A DNA stretch of 64,000 bases from Flavobacterium sp. Root186 (GCF_001428525.1 NZ_LMHW01000014.1:310001-374000); one strand, 5' to 3'. Positions 35,042 through 44,170 are shown, numbered from the stretch's first letter. Program-made: numbers and translations. Notes: generated by a model not told the origin, from the letters alone.

Positions 35042-36193
35042 TTAATGATGCCCCTCCTCTTCGTGGTGGTGCTCTTCTACTGCTGAACCAAAATAAAGTG
35101 CAGACAGCATTGTAAAAATATAGGCTTGTAAAAATGCTACTAAAATCTCTAGTATAGAAAGTGCAAATGATAATCCGAAAGATAGACTGCTTCCAATCCA
35201 GCTCTTAAAGATAAACATTAATCCGATGATACTCATTAATACAATGTGACCTGCGAAGATATTTGCATACAAACGAATCATTAATGAAAATGGTTTGATG
35301 AAAACTCCTAACAATTCAATCGGAGCCAAAATAATTCTCATTGGTTTTGGCACTCCCGGCATCCAGAAAATGTGACCCCAGTAATTTTTATTTGCAGTAA
35401 GGTTTGTAATTAAGAAAGTAAGGATTGCTAACGAGAATGTAATTGTTAAATTACCTGTAGCATTAATTCCTAATGGAGTTAATCCAAAAATATTTAAGAA
35501 CAATACAAAGAAAAATATTGTCAATAAATAACTCATGTATTTTTTATGATGCTTTTCTCCAATATTAGGAATAGCAACTTCGTCACGAATGAAAACTACA
35601 AGCGGTTCAAAAAATCTTCCTGCACCAGAAGCTATTCCTCCGTTTTTAGCATAAGATTTTGCTAAACTTGTAAACAACCAAAACATTAATAAAGCTGCAA
35701 CAAAAATAGAAAGTACTGTTTTTGTAATTGAAAAGTCTAACGGACGAACATTTGTTGGATGACCTGTTTTTTCGTCTTCTGTAATTGTTCCGGCAGCATC
35801 TGTTTTGTAGATTTTACCATCATGATGATTAATCACATAATAATTTCCATTTGATTCTGCTACTGAATGACCGTGGTTAAATTTTGAAGAAGAAAAAATT
35901 TGAAGACCATTATCCAAAATAATTATCGGTAATGGAAAACCATAATATTTACCAGTTTCATCATCTTGTGTAAAAGTAAAATCATGAGAGTCCAAAACGT
36001 GGTGGCCAACGAAAGCCTTAATTTTAGATTTTACATCAGTTGGTTCTGCATGGTGCCCTTCAGAAGCTGCTTCGTGAGCTGTTTCAGTTTGAACATGCGC
36101 CGAGTCTTTTTCTGAATTAGAAAAGCTCATTAGTGGAAGACAAGCTACAAAAGCTGCAAGAATAAATCTGAGTGGTTTGTTTGAAATCACCAT
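35042..36193 (-). CDS. atpB: ATP synthase F0 a subunit
   Basis: The 383-residue protein has a hydrophobic N-terminus (LRFILAAFVACLPLMSFS, probably a signal peptide). A periplasmic segment of about 120 residues rich in His and acidic residues follows, then the conserved membrane domain. The essential arginine is in SLMIRLYANIFAGHIVL, and the C-terminal tail is EEHHHEEEGHH. The E. coli subunit is about 270 residues, so the extension is large; such N-terminal extensions occur in Bacteroidota. The gene has a good promoter 43 nt upstream. Confidence 0.96.
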   Translation of the reverse strand: MVISNKPLRFILAAFVACLPLMSFSNSEKDSAHVQTETAHEAASEGHHAEPTDVKSKIKAFVGHHVLDSHDFTFTQDDETGKYYGFPLPIIILDNGLQIFSSSKFNHGHSVAESNGNYYVINHHDGKIYKTDAAGTITEDEKTGHPTNVRPLDFSITKTVLSIFVAALLMFWLFTSLAKSYAKNGGIASGAGRFFEPLVVFIRDEVAIPNIGEKHHKKYMSYLLTIFFFVLFLNIFGLTPLGINATGNLTITFSLAILTFLITNLTANKNYWGHIFWMPGVPKPMRIILAPIELLGVFIKPFSLMIRLYANIFAGHIVLMSIIGLMFIFKSWIGSSLSFGLSFALSILEILVAFLQAYIFTMLSALYFGSAVEEHHHEEEGHH

Positions 36194-36235
36194 ATCTGTG
36201 GAAATTCTTATTTTTTATGTTTCTAAAATTTGGTG

Positions 36236-36265
36236 CAAAGGTACATTTTTTATTAATATTCAAAA
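36236..36265 (-). promoter_or_regulatory. Promoter for the ATP synthase operon (atpB)
   Basis: On the - strand, TTTTG (36265-36261), a 17-nt spacer and TACCTTTG (36243-36236) match the Bacteroidota consensus. This gives a leader of about 35 nt before the atpB ATG at 36193. Confidence 0.72.
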
Positions 36266-36311
36266 GGATATGAAAAATTATTTTTGAACCTTGTTTTAAA
36301 GAATCCGCATT

Positions 36312-36704
36312 TTAACGCTTTTCATTTAATAATCGGACAGTTAAAATCGTTTGAAATAACAAAAACAGAATAAATGTTACAAAAAAATTGATTTTTTCAA
36401 CACGGATGTTGTGAATCTTGTCGGATAAAATCGGTCGCAAAACAAAATAATACACAAACATTTGAATAAAAGTTCCAAGCATAAAAAACATTCCGATGCT
36501 GTCGAACTTATCTTTTTTGAATTTTACTGTGAGTGTTAATAGTAAGGCAGAAAAAAATAAAAAGATCAAATACAATACTTCTATACTGTAATGAAAGTTT
36601 TGATCATTAATTTTAAAAATATAAAAAACTCCCTTATGTATTATATAGGAAGCAAATGCAAGAATATGCAGATGAAGAATAAGTTTGTAGTTTTTTAAAA
36701 ACAT
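36312..36704 (-). CDS. Small polytopic membrane protein upstream of atpB (AtpI-like position)
   Basis: This 130-residue protein has four hydrophobic segments (ILHLHILAFASYIIHKGVFYIF, VLYLIFLFFSALLLTLTV, SIGMFFMLGTFIQMFVYYFVL, KINFFVTFILFLLFQTILTV). The ATG at 36704 is preferred to an upstream TTG at 36731, which overlaps a CATCTTTG promoter-like element. Its place between atpZ and atpB is that of AtpI, an assembly factor for the c-ring, and the four-helix topology agrees, but sequence similarity is not obvious. Confidence 0.72.
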   Translation of the reverse strand: MFLKNYKLILHLHILAFASYIIHKGVFYIFKINDQNFHYSIEVLYLIFLFFSALLLTLTVKFKKDKFDSIGMFFMLGTFIQMFVYYFVLRPILSDKIHNIRVEKINFFVTFILFLLFQTILTVRLLNEKR

Positions 36705-36761
36705 TCCGAACAATTTTTTGCAAAGATGCAATATTTATTCAAGCCGTTTTTAAAACTTATT

Positions 36762-36989
36762 TTACTTTATTTTGTTGATTTCGTTTACCTGACGAATTAC
36801 ATTATATAATGCAAGGACAACTCCAACCATAACCAATACCTTATTATAGTATATCTTTTCACTTGGATGATTTTCGTCTAGCCATGTTCCTAAATAAGAA
36901 AACAAAAAAATAATAACCCCCATTTGAATAGGAATATTTATGAGGGCTATCCATTTATTATTTTGTTTTTTATTCGGGTCCTTTTCCAT
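36762..36989 (-). CDS. AtpZ/AtpI family F0F1-associated protein
   Basis: The 75-residue protein has two TM helices (WIALINIPIQMGVIIFLFSYLGTWLDE and YYNKVLVMVGVVLALYNVIRQV) as in the AtpZ/'putative F0F1-ATPase subunit' family that precedes atp operons. Its start overlaps the bactofilin 3' end by 20 nt. It probably assists F0 assembly or cation supply. Confidence 0.85.
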   Translation of the reverse strand: MEKDPNKKQNNKWIALINIPIQMGVIIFLFSYLGTWLDENHPSEKIYYNKVLVMVGVVLALYNVIRQVNEINKIK

Positions 36990-37365
36990 CTTTTATGGTT
37001 ACTTCTTTATTATGTGTAAGCATTGTACAAGTTGCTGTAAACTCTGCTCCCGGCTCTATAGAAAGTTTTCCAACGGCAACCTCACCATGAATTTTTGCTG
37101 CTGCTTTGATATTAAGGATTTCAAGAACTTTAATTTTTCCGTGAAATTCTCCTTCAATATCAGCATTATTACAAATGATTTCTCCTTTTACTGCGCCTGT
37201 TGCGCCTATTACTAATTTTCCCTGCGAGGTGAAATTTCCAATCAATTCGCCGTCTAATCTAAAATCGGCTTTTGAAACAATGTCTCCTACAATAGAAGTT
37301 CCTTCAACAATTCGGTTTGTTTTTCCTAAAAGTTCTGTTCCGTTTTTTTTTACTTTGTCAAACAT
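36970..37365 (-). CDS. Bactofilin (polymer-forming cytoskeletal protein)
   Basis: The 131-residue protein has the right-handed beta-helix bactofilin core (NRIVEGTSIVGDIVSKADFRLDGELIGNF, GKLVIGATGAVKGEIICNNADIEGEF, IHGEVAVGKLSIEPGAEF) with short flexible ends. The ATG at 37365 is chosen because the longer open frame upstream runs into the sprE-like 3' end. Bactofilins polymerise without nucleotides and position cell-wall or motility machinery. It lies 4 nt after the sprE-like gene and overlaps atpZ by 20 nt. Confidence 0.92.
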   Translation of the reverse strand: MFDKVKKNGTELLGKTNRIVEGTSIVGDIVSKADFRLDGELIGNFTSQGKLVIGATGAVKGEIICNNADIEGEFHGKIKVLEILNIKAAAKIHGEVAVGKLSIEPGAEFTATCTMLTHNKEVTIKDGKGPE

Positions 37366-37369
37366 TATA

Positions 37370-39982
37370 TTATGGGTTTTTTGGGGCAAGGTAGGCGTCG
37401 AGGTTCTTTTTAATTTGAACCACTTTGTAATTATCGGTCGATATAATAATTGACGGATGTGCAATTTTATATTTGGCGTCATCTCTCAAAACTCCTGCAA
37501 CATCTCTGGCATAAGCTTCGGATTTTAAACCATGAATAGCTACAAAACTTTCTGTTCTGTTGTATTTATCAATAGAAGTCGTTAATCTTTCAAAGTTTTC
37601 AACTAATAAAAATACTCTAATTGCTTCTTCAATTTTTTTAACTGTTTTAGTATCGGTATTAGAAACCAGGTATACAATTTTCCAGTTTTTATTATCTACC
37701 GTTGTAAAATTAAGTCTTTCTAAAGTTGGAACATCTTTCTCCAAAATTTCTCTGGCATTTTTTCCTTCTTCACTATTTGGATAATTATCTGCTACGTTTT
37801 CTAAACCTTTTTTATAGGCTTCTAATCCGTTGACTTTTCCTAAAGTGTTTGCTTTTAGTAATTCAAATTTCGAAACAATATCTTCTCCGGAATATTGATT
37901 AATCAAATTATCAATATTATCTAACACAACATCAAATTTTTCTTCCTGAAATAGTTTATACCATTTTTGGTATTCTTTTTCCGGCGAAGCTATATCATCA
38001 GCATTTGTATTATTTAAAATCTGAGCATATCTCGAAGTGGGATAATTTGTCGTTATGTCTGATTTTATTTTTGCTGCTTTTTCCGGATCTGTAATTTGAT
38101 ATATTTTATACAAATTATACATCGATGGCAGCACCAGTTTTTCTTCTGGATTATTTTTAAGTAATTGCTCCAGTTTATCACTTGCCAATTTATATTCCTT
38201 AAATTTTTCCTTATATATAAGACCTAATTGATAATACGCAAAATTGCGTTCTTTACCAATGCTGTCCATTGCTGTTTGTGTTTTCGGAAGTTGTTTTTCA
38301 TAAAAAGCAGTTGTATACTTTTCAATAACAACCGTATCTTTCAATTTAGCTGCTTCCACTTCATTTATACTGTCATTAAGCATTGCTGCATCATTTGCAG
38401 ATTTTATTGTAGCCAGTCTCCAGTTTCCGCCAAGCGTTCGGTTACCCCACATTTTTTTAAATTGCAATTTTCCGTATGCAACGGTTGTTGGGTTATAAAA
38501 ATAAAAAGTACTTGCTGCGGCATCATTTCCAGATGGAGGTCTTATTCCGTCGTCAAGATCTGCAGGTTTTCCCAGAGAATTCGGATTTACTGCTGTTGGT
38601 GCATTTGAAGCATTTGTATTTCGGTCAATATTAGCTAACTTCTCTTTTTCTTTCTCTTCTAAAATTCGTTTTGCTTCGTCTTTCTTTTTAAGTTCTGCGA
38701 TGTAATTTTCAAAATAAATTTTTCTGTCAGCATCAGGTAATCCGTAGACTTTTATAATACTGTCGTTTCGTTTTGCAATTCCTTCGTATTTAATTACGTT
38801 GTCAAGATTTTTTCTGTTTTTTTCGATAAAAGTAAACTCCCTTGTTTTTGGGTCTAACTTTGTCAATGTACTGTCATAATATTTAGCAGCCATTGTATAA
38901 TCTGTGTTTTTAAAATACATGTTTCCAATATTTCGATAAGCCGATGCCATTAAATAAGGATCTGTAGATTTTCTGCCTAAAGATTTATTGTAGAATTTTA
39001 ATGCATTTACTTTGTCTTTCTTTTTATCATAGAAAACTCCCATTTCATAAAAAAGAACATCATAATAAGGTCGGTTTTCACGATCTGCAACTAACTTATT
39101 ATAGATTTTTAAAAATATGGTATCGTTGCCTTTTTCATAATCGTACATCTGCGCTTTTTTTGCGTAAGCATGCATCATGTATTTTCTATTGGCTTTACGA
39201 TTCATGTCGATTACCCCATCGTAATAATAGGTCGCACTGTCTTTATTTCCAACTTCCTGATACATTTGTCCCAAGATGAATTTATAACGGGCACGATCTT
39301 CGTTTATTCTTGAAAATTCCTCTGCAATTCTAAGTTTTGCAACGGCACTGTCTCTTTCTTCCAAATTCAGGAAAGCTTCCGCCAATAAAGCATTGGCATC
39401 CGAAAATGTCTGTTTGTTTAAATCTGTTTTCTTTAATAAAAGATTGATATTTTTAACCACAATCGCATCATTTCCTAAACGCATATTGGTTTTTTCGCGC
39501 CAGATTTTTGCTGTATAAATATTGCTGCTGTTTGGATATTTGTAGAGAATATAATTGAAAGCATCTAAGGCTGGAATAAAACGCTGATCATAATATCTTG
39601 CTTTTCCAAGCATTAAGTATGCTTCATCAATTTGATAATTTCTTTCTCTTCCCCCAATATTCATGGAGTGTTTTTGAATTGCTTTTGTTGCCTTTGTTTC
39701 TGCTTTTTCGAAGTCAGCATTTTTTGTTTTTGATCCTTCAGAAAAATTTTCATCAAACTGCATTTTTTCAACAGGAAGTCGTTTCCAGAAATTATCCTGA
39801 TTGTTGGCCTGAATAGACTGCAGTCCTTTTTCAAGACCAATTCCTCCATTATACAAAATGTTATATTTTGTACTTAACGCGTGGGAATTTCTGTTCACAA
39901 AAGTATTATTCTTGGTAGAACACGCTATCAAAAGGAGAAAAAAAGTGAGAAAAAAACTATATTTAAGCGTATTCTTTTTCAA
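37370..39982 (-). CDS. sprE: Gliding/type IX secretion TPR lipoprotein, SprE/PorW-like
   Basis: This 870-residue protein has a lipobox (FLLLIAC-STK) and many TPR repeats (YLMLGKARYYDQRFIPALDAFNYILYKYPNS, MMHAYAKKAQMYDYEKGNDTIF, YRNIGNMYFKNTDYTMAAKYYDSTL). A charged linker follows near residues 430-480, then further TPRs and a C-terminal SPOR-like segment (ESFVAIHGLKSEAYARDVAGVLRDD). This architecture and length match SprE of F. johnsoniae and PorW of Porphyromonas, needed for type IX secretion and gliding. The start is TTG at 39982; no ATG gives a complete signal peptide. Confidence 0.87.
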   Translation of the reverse strand: MKKNTLKYSFFLTFFLLLIACSTKNNTFVNRNSHALSTKYNILYNGGIGLEKGLQSIQANNQDNFWKRLPVEKMQFDENFSEGSKTKNADFEKAETKATKAIQKHSMNIGGRERNYQIDEAYLMLGKARYYDQRFIPALDAFNYILYKYPNSSNIYTAKIWREKTNMRLGNDAIVVKNINLLLKKTDLNKQTFSDANALLAEAFLNLEERDSAVAKLRIAEEFSRINEDRARYKFILGQMYQEVGNKDSATYYYDGVIDMNRKANRKYMMHAYAKKAQMYDYEKGNDTIFLKIYNKLVADRENRPYYDVLFYEMGVFYDKKKDKVNALKFYNKSLGRKSTDPYLMASAYRNIGNMYFKNTDYTMAAKYYDSTLTKLDPKTREFTFIEKNRKNLDNVIKYEGIAKRNDSIIKVYGLPDADRKIYFENYIAELKKKDEAKRILEEKEKEKLANIDRNTNASNAPTAVNPNSLGKPADLDDGIRPPSGNDAAASTFYFYNPTTVAYGKLQFKKMWGNRTLGGNWRLATIKSANDAAMLNDSINEVEAAKLKDTVVIEKYTTAFYEKQLPKTQTAMDSIGKERNFAYYQLGLIYKEKFKEYKLASDKLEQLLKNNPEEKLVLPSMYNLYKIYQITDPEKAAKIKSDITTNYPTSRYAQILNNTNADDIASPEKEYQKWYKLFQEEKFDVVLDNIDNLINQYSGEDIVSKFELLKANTLGKVNGLEAYKKGLENVADNYPNSEEGKNAREILEKDVPTLERLNFTTVDNKNWKIVYLVSNTDTKTVKKIEEAIRVFLLVENFERLTTSIDKYNRTESFVAIHGLKSEAYARDVAGVLRDDAKYKIAHPSIIISTDNYKVVQIKKNLDAYLAPKNP

Positions 39983-40071
39983 TAGAACTGATTTTAAAGC
40001 ATTAACTTCTAAAAAGCATTTTTAGTATAATGACTTGTAAAAATACACTTCTTTTTTGAAACTTTAGGGAC

Positions 40072-40767
40072 TTACACTGCAAAAAACAATTCCAATTCTT
40101 GTAAGGTTTCTTCTGAGGTTTGAATATCCTTTACAATTTCACCTTTATTGAGTGCAACTATTCTATCGCAAACCTCAACTGTGTGTTGTAAATCATGGCT
40201 TGAAACCAAAACAGTAACATTTGGATTTTCAGCTAATTCTTTAATAATTTTCTTTAATCTGCTGACTGTTGTCGGATCTAAATTTGCAAAAGGTTCATCT
40301 AAAATTACAACTTCCGGGTTTCCAATAAGTGTTGCAATAATTCCGACTTTCTTTTGATTTCCTTTTGATAAATCACGAAGGTATTTTTTGTTGTTTAAAA
40401 TTTCTCCATTAAAAAATTCTTCATGTTTGGCTAATAGCGCATCAATATCTGCTTTATTTTGATGACGTAAATCTCCAATAAAATAAAAATATTCTTCGGG
40501 AGTCAGATAGCCAATCAGGAAACTTTCATCTAAAAAAGAACCTGTAAAAGATTTCCAGTTTTCGCTTGTATTTACCTGAATATCATTGCTTGTTATATTT
40601 CCTGTTGAAGGCTGGATTAAATCTAAAAGCAAACTAAAAAAAGTAGTTTTTCCAGCTCCGTTATTGCCCACTAAACCAAAACTCTGTCCTTTTGGAATTT
40701 CAAGATTATGAATGTTTAAAACTGTAGTGTCGTTATATTTTTTTGAAAGTTGATTTACTTGTATCAT
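40072..40767 (-). CDS. ABC transporter ATP-binding protein
   Basis: The 231-residue ATPase has the Walker A GNNGAGKTTFF, signature LSKGNQKKVGI, Walker B VVILDEPFANLD and H-loop SSHDLQHTVE. It pairs with the DUF5687-type permease encoded 63 nt upstream on the same strand, forming an ABC-2-like exporter. The substrate is unknown. Confidence 0.94.
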   Translation of the reverse strand: MIQVNQLSKKYNDTTVLNIHNLEIPKGQSFGLVGNNGAGKTTFFSLLLDLIQPSTGNITSNDIQVNTSENWKSFTGSFLDESFLIGYLTPEEYFYFIGDLRHQNKADIDALLAKHEEFFNGEILNNKKYLRDLSKGNQKKVGIIATLIGNPEVVILDEPFANLDPTTVSRLKKIIKELAENPNVTVLVSSHDLQHTVEVCDRIVALNKGEIVKDIQTSEETLQELELFFAV

Positions 40768-40830
40768 CGTAATTTTTAGATTTTAGATTCTTGATTTTAG
40801 ATTAATTATCAAATTTGACATATTCTCTAA

Positions 40831-42291
40831 TTAACTCTTTTGTTTATAAGCATTTATTGTGCTGTACTTTTCGATTTTATATCTTTTTTCGATTAAGGAA
40901 AAAACCTTGTCTTTAAAAATAAAACCTAAAACTCCCGCACCGGCAACTAATGCTAATCCGAGGTTTTTGTTATTTAAATAAAGTCCGATAGCATAAAGCC
41001 CCAAAGGCAGTAAAATTTTAGGAAGCGTTAACAACATTGCACTTACATTAAACGCTTTTTTATCTCCAAAAGCACCACCGGCATTACTTAGATCGATTGG
41101 TGTTTTGGTAAATGCTCCGCCTAAAAGAACCAAGTGTGAATTAACTCCAATATTATAAATTGCTCCAACTACAATTGTTAAATAAATTTCCCATCCAAAA
41201 AACAAATAAAATGAAGCAATTATTGTCGAGAAAAAGGTAGCAATAACAATCAGCCACCATTTTGAAGTTATGTAACCGCGATACGGAATATTCTGGGTCA
41301 TCATTAATTGGTAATACGAACTATCCCAGCTTGGTACAAACTGTCCGAAGACAAATAGAAACCCGCCGGAAACAAATATTCCCGCAAAAATGTGCATTAC
41401 AGGAGGTTGATGAGAATTTCCAAAAAACAAGAATCCATAAAATAAAAAGAGAACGCTCATGAAAATAGTGGTCTTTGATCTTTTGTTTCTCTTGATAAGT
41501 TTGATGTCGTTTTTAAGAAATGTTCCCAAAGTCCCAAATTGATTCAGCCACGAAAGATTTTCTGTAACTGCAACATCTTCTTTTACAGAAAGTCCGGCAT
41601 CGAGATATAGATTTTTTTTGAGGAATTTAAAACTAAAAATATATAAACCTGTCAATACTAAAATGGGAATTAAAAACAATCCTTTTATAGTATAAAGACC
41701 TTGAAAAAAAGGAGTTGTAAAAGTTGTAACATCAAACAATTTATAATATTGCGCTCCGCCCAAAACAAGAATTAATCCAACAAAAACAATAAATAATTTA
41801 TCAATATTGCTTAAAATTATATTTGAAAAATTGTTAATATAGATAAAAGAAAGCATTGCCAAGTTCCAAAAAAAAATGGCTGTTATATCATACCCTTCTA
41901 TTGCCAAAACAACCGAAAACGGAACAAAAAATAAGGCATGAACCCAATTAAAAAATGACAAAACAGTTTTGCCCAATGAAAAATGAACAATTACAGGTTT
42001 CTTAAAAGGCAAAACCAATAATGGTTTTATGTTCAAAACCGGAATCGATTGCAGCAACAAACGAATTACTAAATCTGAAAGAAAGTAATAAATCAAAAAC
42101 CGGTTTATGGTAACGAATGGTTCCAGATGCATTTCTTTAAGAATATAAAATGCGCCAACTCCCATTGCTATAAAAATTAATGAAAAATAAATCATTAAAA
42201 AACCAAGTATAATTTTCATTGCCAGGTTTTTACCAAATGATGCCGATCTGATAAAGGCTTTCCATTCGAGATAAATAAACTTTTTAATCAT
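40831..42291 (-). CDS. DUF5687-type ABC transporter membrane protein
   Basis: The 486-residue polytopic protein has about 12 hydrophobic segments (MKIILGFLMIYFSLIFIAMGVGAFYIL and others) and an N-terminal FIYLEWKAFIRSASFGKNLAMK amphipathic segment typical of the DUF5687 family. The ATG at 42291 is preferred over one at 42327, which adds a polar stretch. It is followed by the ATPase gene, so an export complex is likely. Confidence 0.8.
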   Translation of the reverse strand: MIKKFIYLEWKAFIRSASFGKNLAMKIILGFLMIYFSLIFIAMGVGAFYILKEMHLEPFVTINRFLIYYFLSDLVIRLLLQSIPVLNIKPLLVLPFKKPVIVHFSLGKTVLSFFNWVHALFFVPFSVVLAIEGYDITAIFFWNLAMLSFIYINNFSNIILSNIDKLFIVFVGLILVLGGAQYYKLFDVTTFTTPFFQGLYTIKGLFLIPILVLTGLYIFSFKFLKKNLYLDAGLSVKEDVAVTENLSWLNQFGTLGTFLKNDIKLIKRNKRSKTTIFMSVLFLFYGFLFFGNSHQPPVMHIFAGIFVSGGFLFVFGQFVPSWDSSYYQLMMTQNIPYRGYITSKWWLIVIATFFSTIIASFYLFFGWEIYLTIVVGAIYNIGVNSHLVLLGGAFTKTPIDLSNAGGAFGDKKAFNVSAMLLTLPKILLPLGLYAIGLYLNNKNLGLALVAGAGVLGFIFKDKVFSLIEKRYKIEKYSTINAYKQKS

Positions 42292-42395
42292 GGTTAATTG
42301 GTTTTGATTTTTGTAGTAAGAGATCAAATGTAGGAAAACGTTACAAAAAAAGTTAAAAAAAATATTTTAGTAAGTGTCAATTACTTATGGTTTGC

Positions 42396-42403
42396 TACTT
42401 TTG
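42396..42403 (+). promoter_or_regulatory. Promoter -7 element for the ferredoxin reductase
   Basis: TACTTTTG exactly matches TAnnTTTG, 15 nt before the ATG at 42419. The upstream -33 region is AT-rich without a clear TTG. Confidence 0.6.
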
Positions 42404-42418
42404 CAAAAAAATTAAATC

Positions 42419-43471
42419 ATGCCTTCATTCTTAAAACTTATAATTAAAGAGGTAAAACGTGAAACTGCCGATGCGGTTTCTGTACTTTTTAATGTTCCAG
42501 AAGAACTTAAACAAGACTATAAATTTATAGCCGGACAATACATAAATTTAAAATTAACTCTTGATAATCAAGAAATTCGTCGTGCTTACTCTATTTGCTC
42601 TGCACCAGAAAGCGGTGAATTGCGAATTGCGGTTAAGGCTGTAAAAAGCGGTTTGTTTTCTCAATTTGCGAATACAAAATTAAAAGCAGGAGATGTTCTC
42701 GAAGTGGGTCAGCCGGAAGGAAAATTTACTTTTGAGCCTGATGCTGAGAGACAAAAAAATTATGTTGCGTTTGCTGCCGGAAGCGGAATCACGCCGGTAC
42801 TTTCTATTTTAAAATCAGTTTTAAAGAATGAGCCGAAAAGTTCATTTGTATTGGTTTATGGAAACAGAACTCCTGAAGCAACTATTTTTCATCAGGAATT
42901 ACACGATTTGCAATTGCAGTATGTAGGCCGTTTTTTCGTGCATTATGTTTACAGCCAGGCAAAAGTTGAAAATGCATTGTTTGGAAGAATCGAAAAATCG
43001 ACCGTGAATTTTGTACTGAACAACAAACACAAAGAATTAGAATTTGATAAGTTTTATTTGTGCGGACCTGAAGAAATGATCAATACGGTTTCTAATGTTT
43101 TGAAAGAGAAAAACGTAAAAGAATCTGCTATTAAATTTGAACTTTTTACTACTTCTTCTGAAGAACACGTAATTCAAGGTTCTCAGGAAGGACATACTAA
43201 AATTACTGTTTTAGTTGATGATGAAGAGGTTACTTTTGAAATGTCTAAAAAACAAACCATTCTTGATGCTGCTTTAAAACATGGCGTTGACGCACCTTAT
43301 TCTTGTCAGGGCGGAATTTGCAGCAGCTGTTTAGGAAGGGTTACTGCCGGAACTGCTGAAATGACAAAAAATTCTATTTTAACAGATGGTGAAATTGCAG
43401 AAGGTTTAATTTTAACTTGCCAGGCGCATCCAACATCAGATACTATCTATGTTGATTACGACGACGTTTAG
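42419..43471 (+). CDS. Ferredoxin-NADP reductase with C-terminal 2Fe-2S domain (PaaE/Hmp-like)
   Basis: The 350-residue flavoprotein has an FAD-binding beta-barrel (RRAYSICSAPESGELRI), an NAD(P)-binding domain (FAAGSGITPVLSIL, YLCGPEEMI) and a plant-type ferredoxin domain. The four cluster cysteines are Cys296, Cys301, Cys304 and Cys334 (CX4CX2CX29C). It passes electrons from NAD(P)H through FAD and 2Fe-2S to an oxygenase or desaturase. The arrangement resembles PaaE of the phenylacetyl-CoA epoxidase, but no paaABCD genes are near. It is a single-gene unit with a promoter and a terminator-like hairpin. Confidence 0.9.
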   Translation: MPSFLKLIIKEVKRETADAVSVLFNVPEELKQDYKFIAGQYINLKLTLDNQEIRRAYSICSAPESGELRIAVKAVKSGLFSQFANTKLKAGDVLEVGQPEGKFTFEPDAERQKNYVAFAAGSGITPVLSILKSVLKNEPKSSFVLVYGNRTPEATIFHQELHDLQLQYVGRFFVHYVYSQAKVENALFGRIEKSTVNFVLNNKHKELEFDKFYLCGPEEMINTVSNVLKEKNVKESAIKFELFTTSSEEHVIQGSQEGHTKITVLVDDEEVTFEMSKKQTILDAALKHGVDAPYSCQGGICSSCLGRVTAGTAEMTKNSILTDGEIAEGLILTCQAHPTSDTIYVDYDDV

Positions 43472-43489
43472 TCTATTAAATTCTAAAAT

Positions 43490-43538
43490 ATAAAATTCCA
43501 AATTCCGATTTTACAATTGGGATTTGGAATTTTTTTTG
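43490..43538 (+). terminator. Hairpin terminator, AATTCCAAATTCC family, copy 1
   Basis: The arm AAAATTCCAAATTCC (43492-43506) pairs with GGATTTGGAATTTT (43520-43533), followed by a T-run. The same hairpin recurs at 44121-44167 after the next gene. Confidence 0.75.
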
Positions 43539-43710
43539 TGAGATTTTTTCTTTTATCAAAGCTAAATTTTGGAAAGTTTACTTTTCAAAATTAATAAATA
43601 CTCAAAAAAAGGTTTAAATAATTGGGTTATTTTTAAAAAACATGCCGGGAATTTAGTATATTAGTAGTGCGCTTAAGACTTGTCAACACGTTTTTAAAAC
43701 ATTCAATATT

Positions 43711-44109
43711 ATGGCAATGCATCACTATCTTCGTCTAACTTTTATATTACTTTTTGTAATAACTTCTCTTTTTTGTATTTACTTCGTAATCAAAAAAAGA
43801 AAAAACAGAAAAGCTCCTAAACTACTTTCAAAAGAAAAGTATGATTGCTCAAAGAATGAGGGAATGACAGAAATATCAATCTCAAATGATAGTTTTTTTA
43901 ATATTTGGCCTTATGTAAGTGAATTAAAAGCAGCTAAAATTTTATCGAAGAAAATTAAAGAATCTGAATTGATACATAAAGTTTATAGAAATTCAACCAA
44001 TGATTTTGAACACATTTTATTAGCTACAGAAAAAGAAAATCATTTTGTTAAGGTTGTAGTTGATAAAAACAAAAAGAAAGCATTAGGGTATCTTCTTCTG
44101 GATTTATAA
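43711..44109 (+). CDS. Membrane-anchored protein of unknown function
   Basis: The 132-residue protein has one N-terminal TM helix (LTFILLFVITSLFCIYFVI), a basic stop-transfer stretch KKRKNRK and a soluble domain of about 90 residues (EISISNDSFFNIWPYVSELKAAKILSKKI, FEHILLATEKENHFVKVVVDKNKKKALGYLLLDL). The soluble part looks like a small alpha/beta fold. No motif is recognised. It stands alone between two copies of the same hairpin terminator and has no obvious TAnnTTTG promoter. Confidence 0.65.
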   Translation: MAMHHYLRLTFILLFVITSLFCIYFVIKKRKNRKAPKLLSKEKYDCSKNEGMTEISISNDSFFNIWPYVSELKAAKILSKKIKESELIHKVYRNSTNDFEHILLATEKENHFVKVVVDKNKKKALGYLLLDL

Positions 44110-44118
44110 AAATTCCAA

Positions 44119-44170
44119 TAAAAAAATTCCAAATTCCAATTGTAACGTTGGGATTTGGAATTTTTTTATT
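44119..44170 (+). terminator. Hairpin terminator, AATTCCAAATTCC family, copy 2
   Basis: AAATTCCAAATTCC (44124-44137) pairs with GGATTTGGAATTT (44151-44163), followed by a T-run. The word repeats the hairpin at 43490. Confidence 0.78.

Noticed and set aside
31024..36193. Loss of ATP synthase beta and epsilon genes
   Set aside because: Bacteroidota commonly encode beta and epsilon at a separate locus, so absence here is normal rather than a deletion.
36940..37215. 91-codon + strand frame rich in Cys and Phe
   Set aside because: It is antisense to atpZ and bactofilin, with composition expected of a shadow frame and no promoter.
37366..37482. Longer N-terminus for bactofilin
   Set aside because: It lies inside the 3' end of the sprE-like gene and is basic and unstructured; the ATG at 37365 fits the family length.
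38228..38608. 126-codon + strand frame antisense to the sprE-like gene
   Set aside because: It has Cys/Phe-rich shadow composition, fully inside a strongly supported TPR gene on the other strand.
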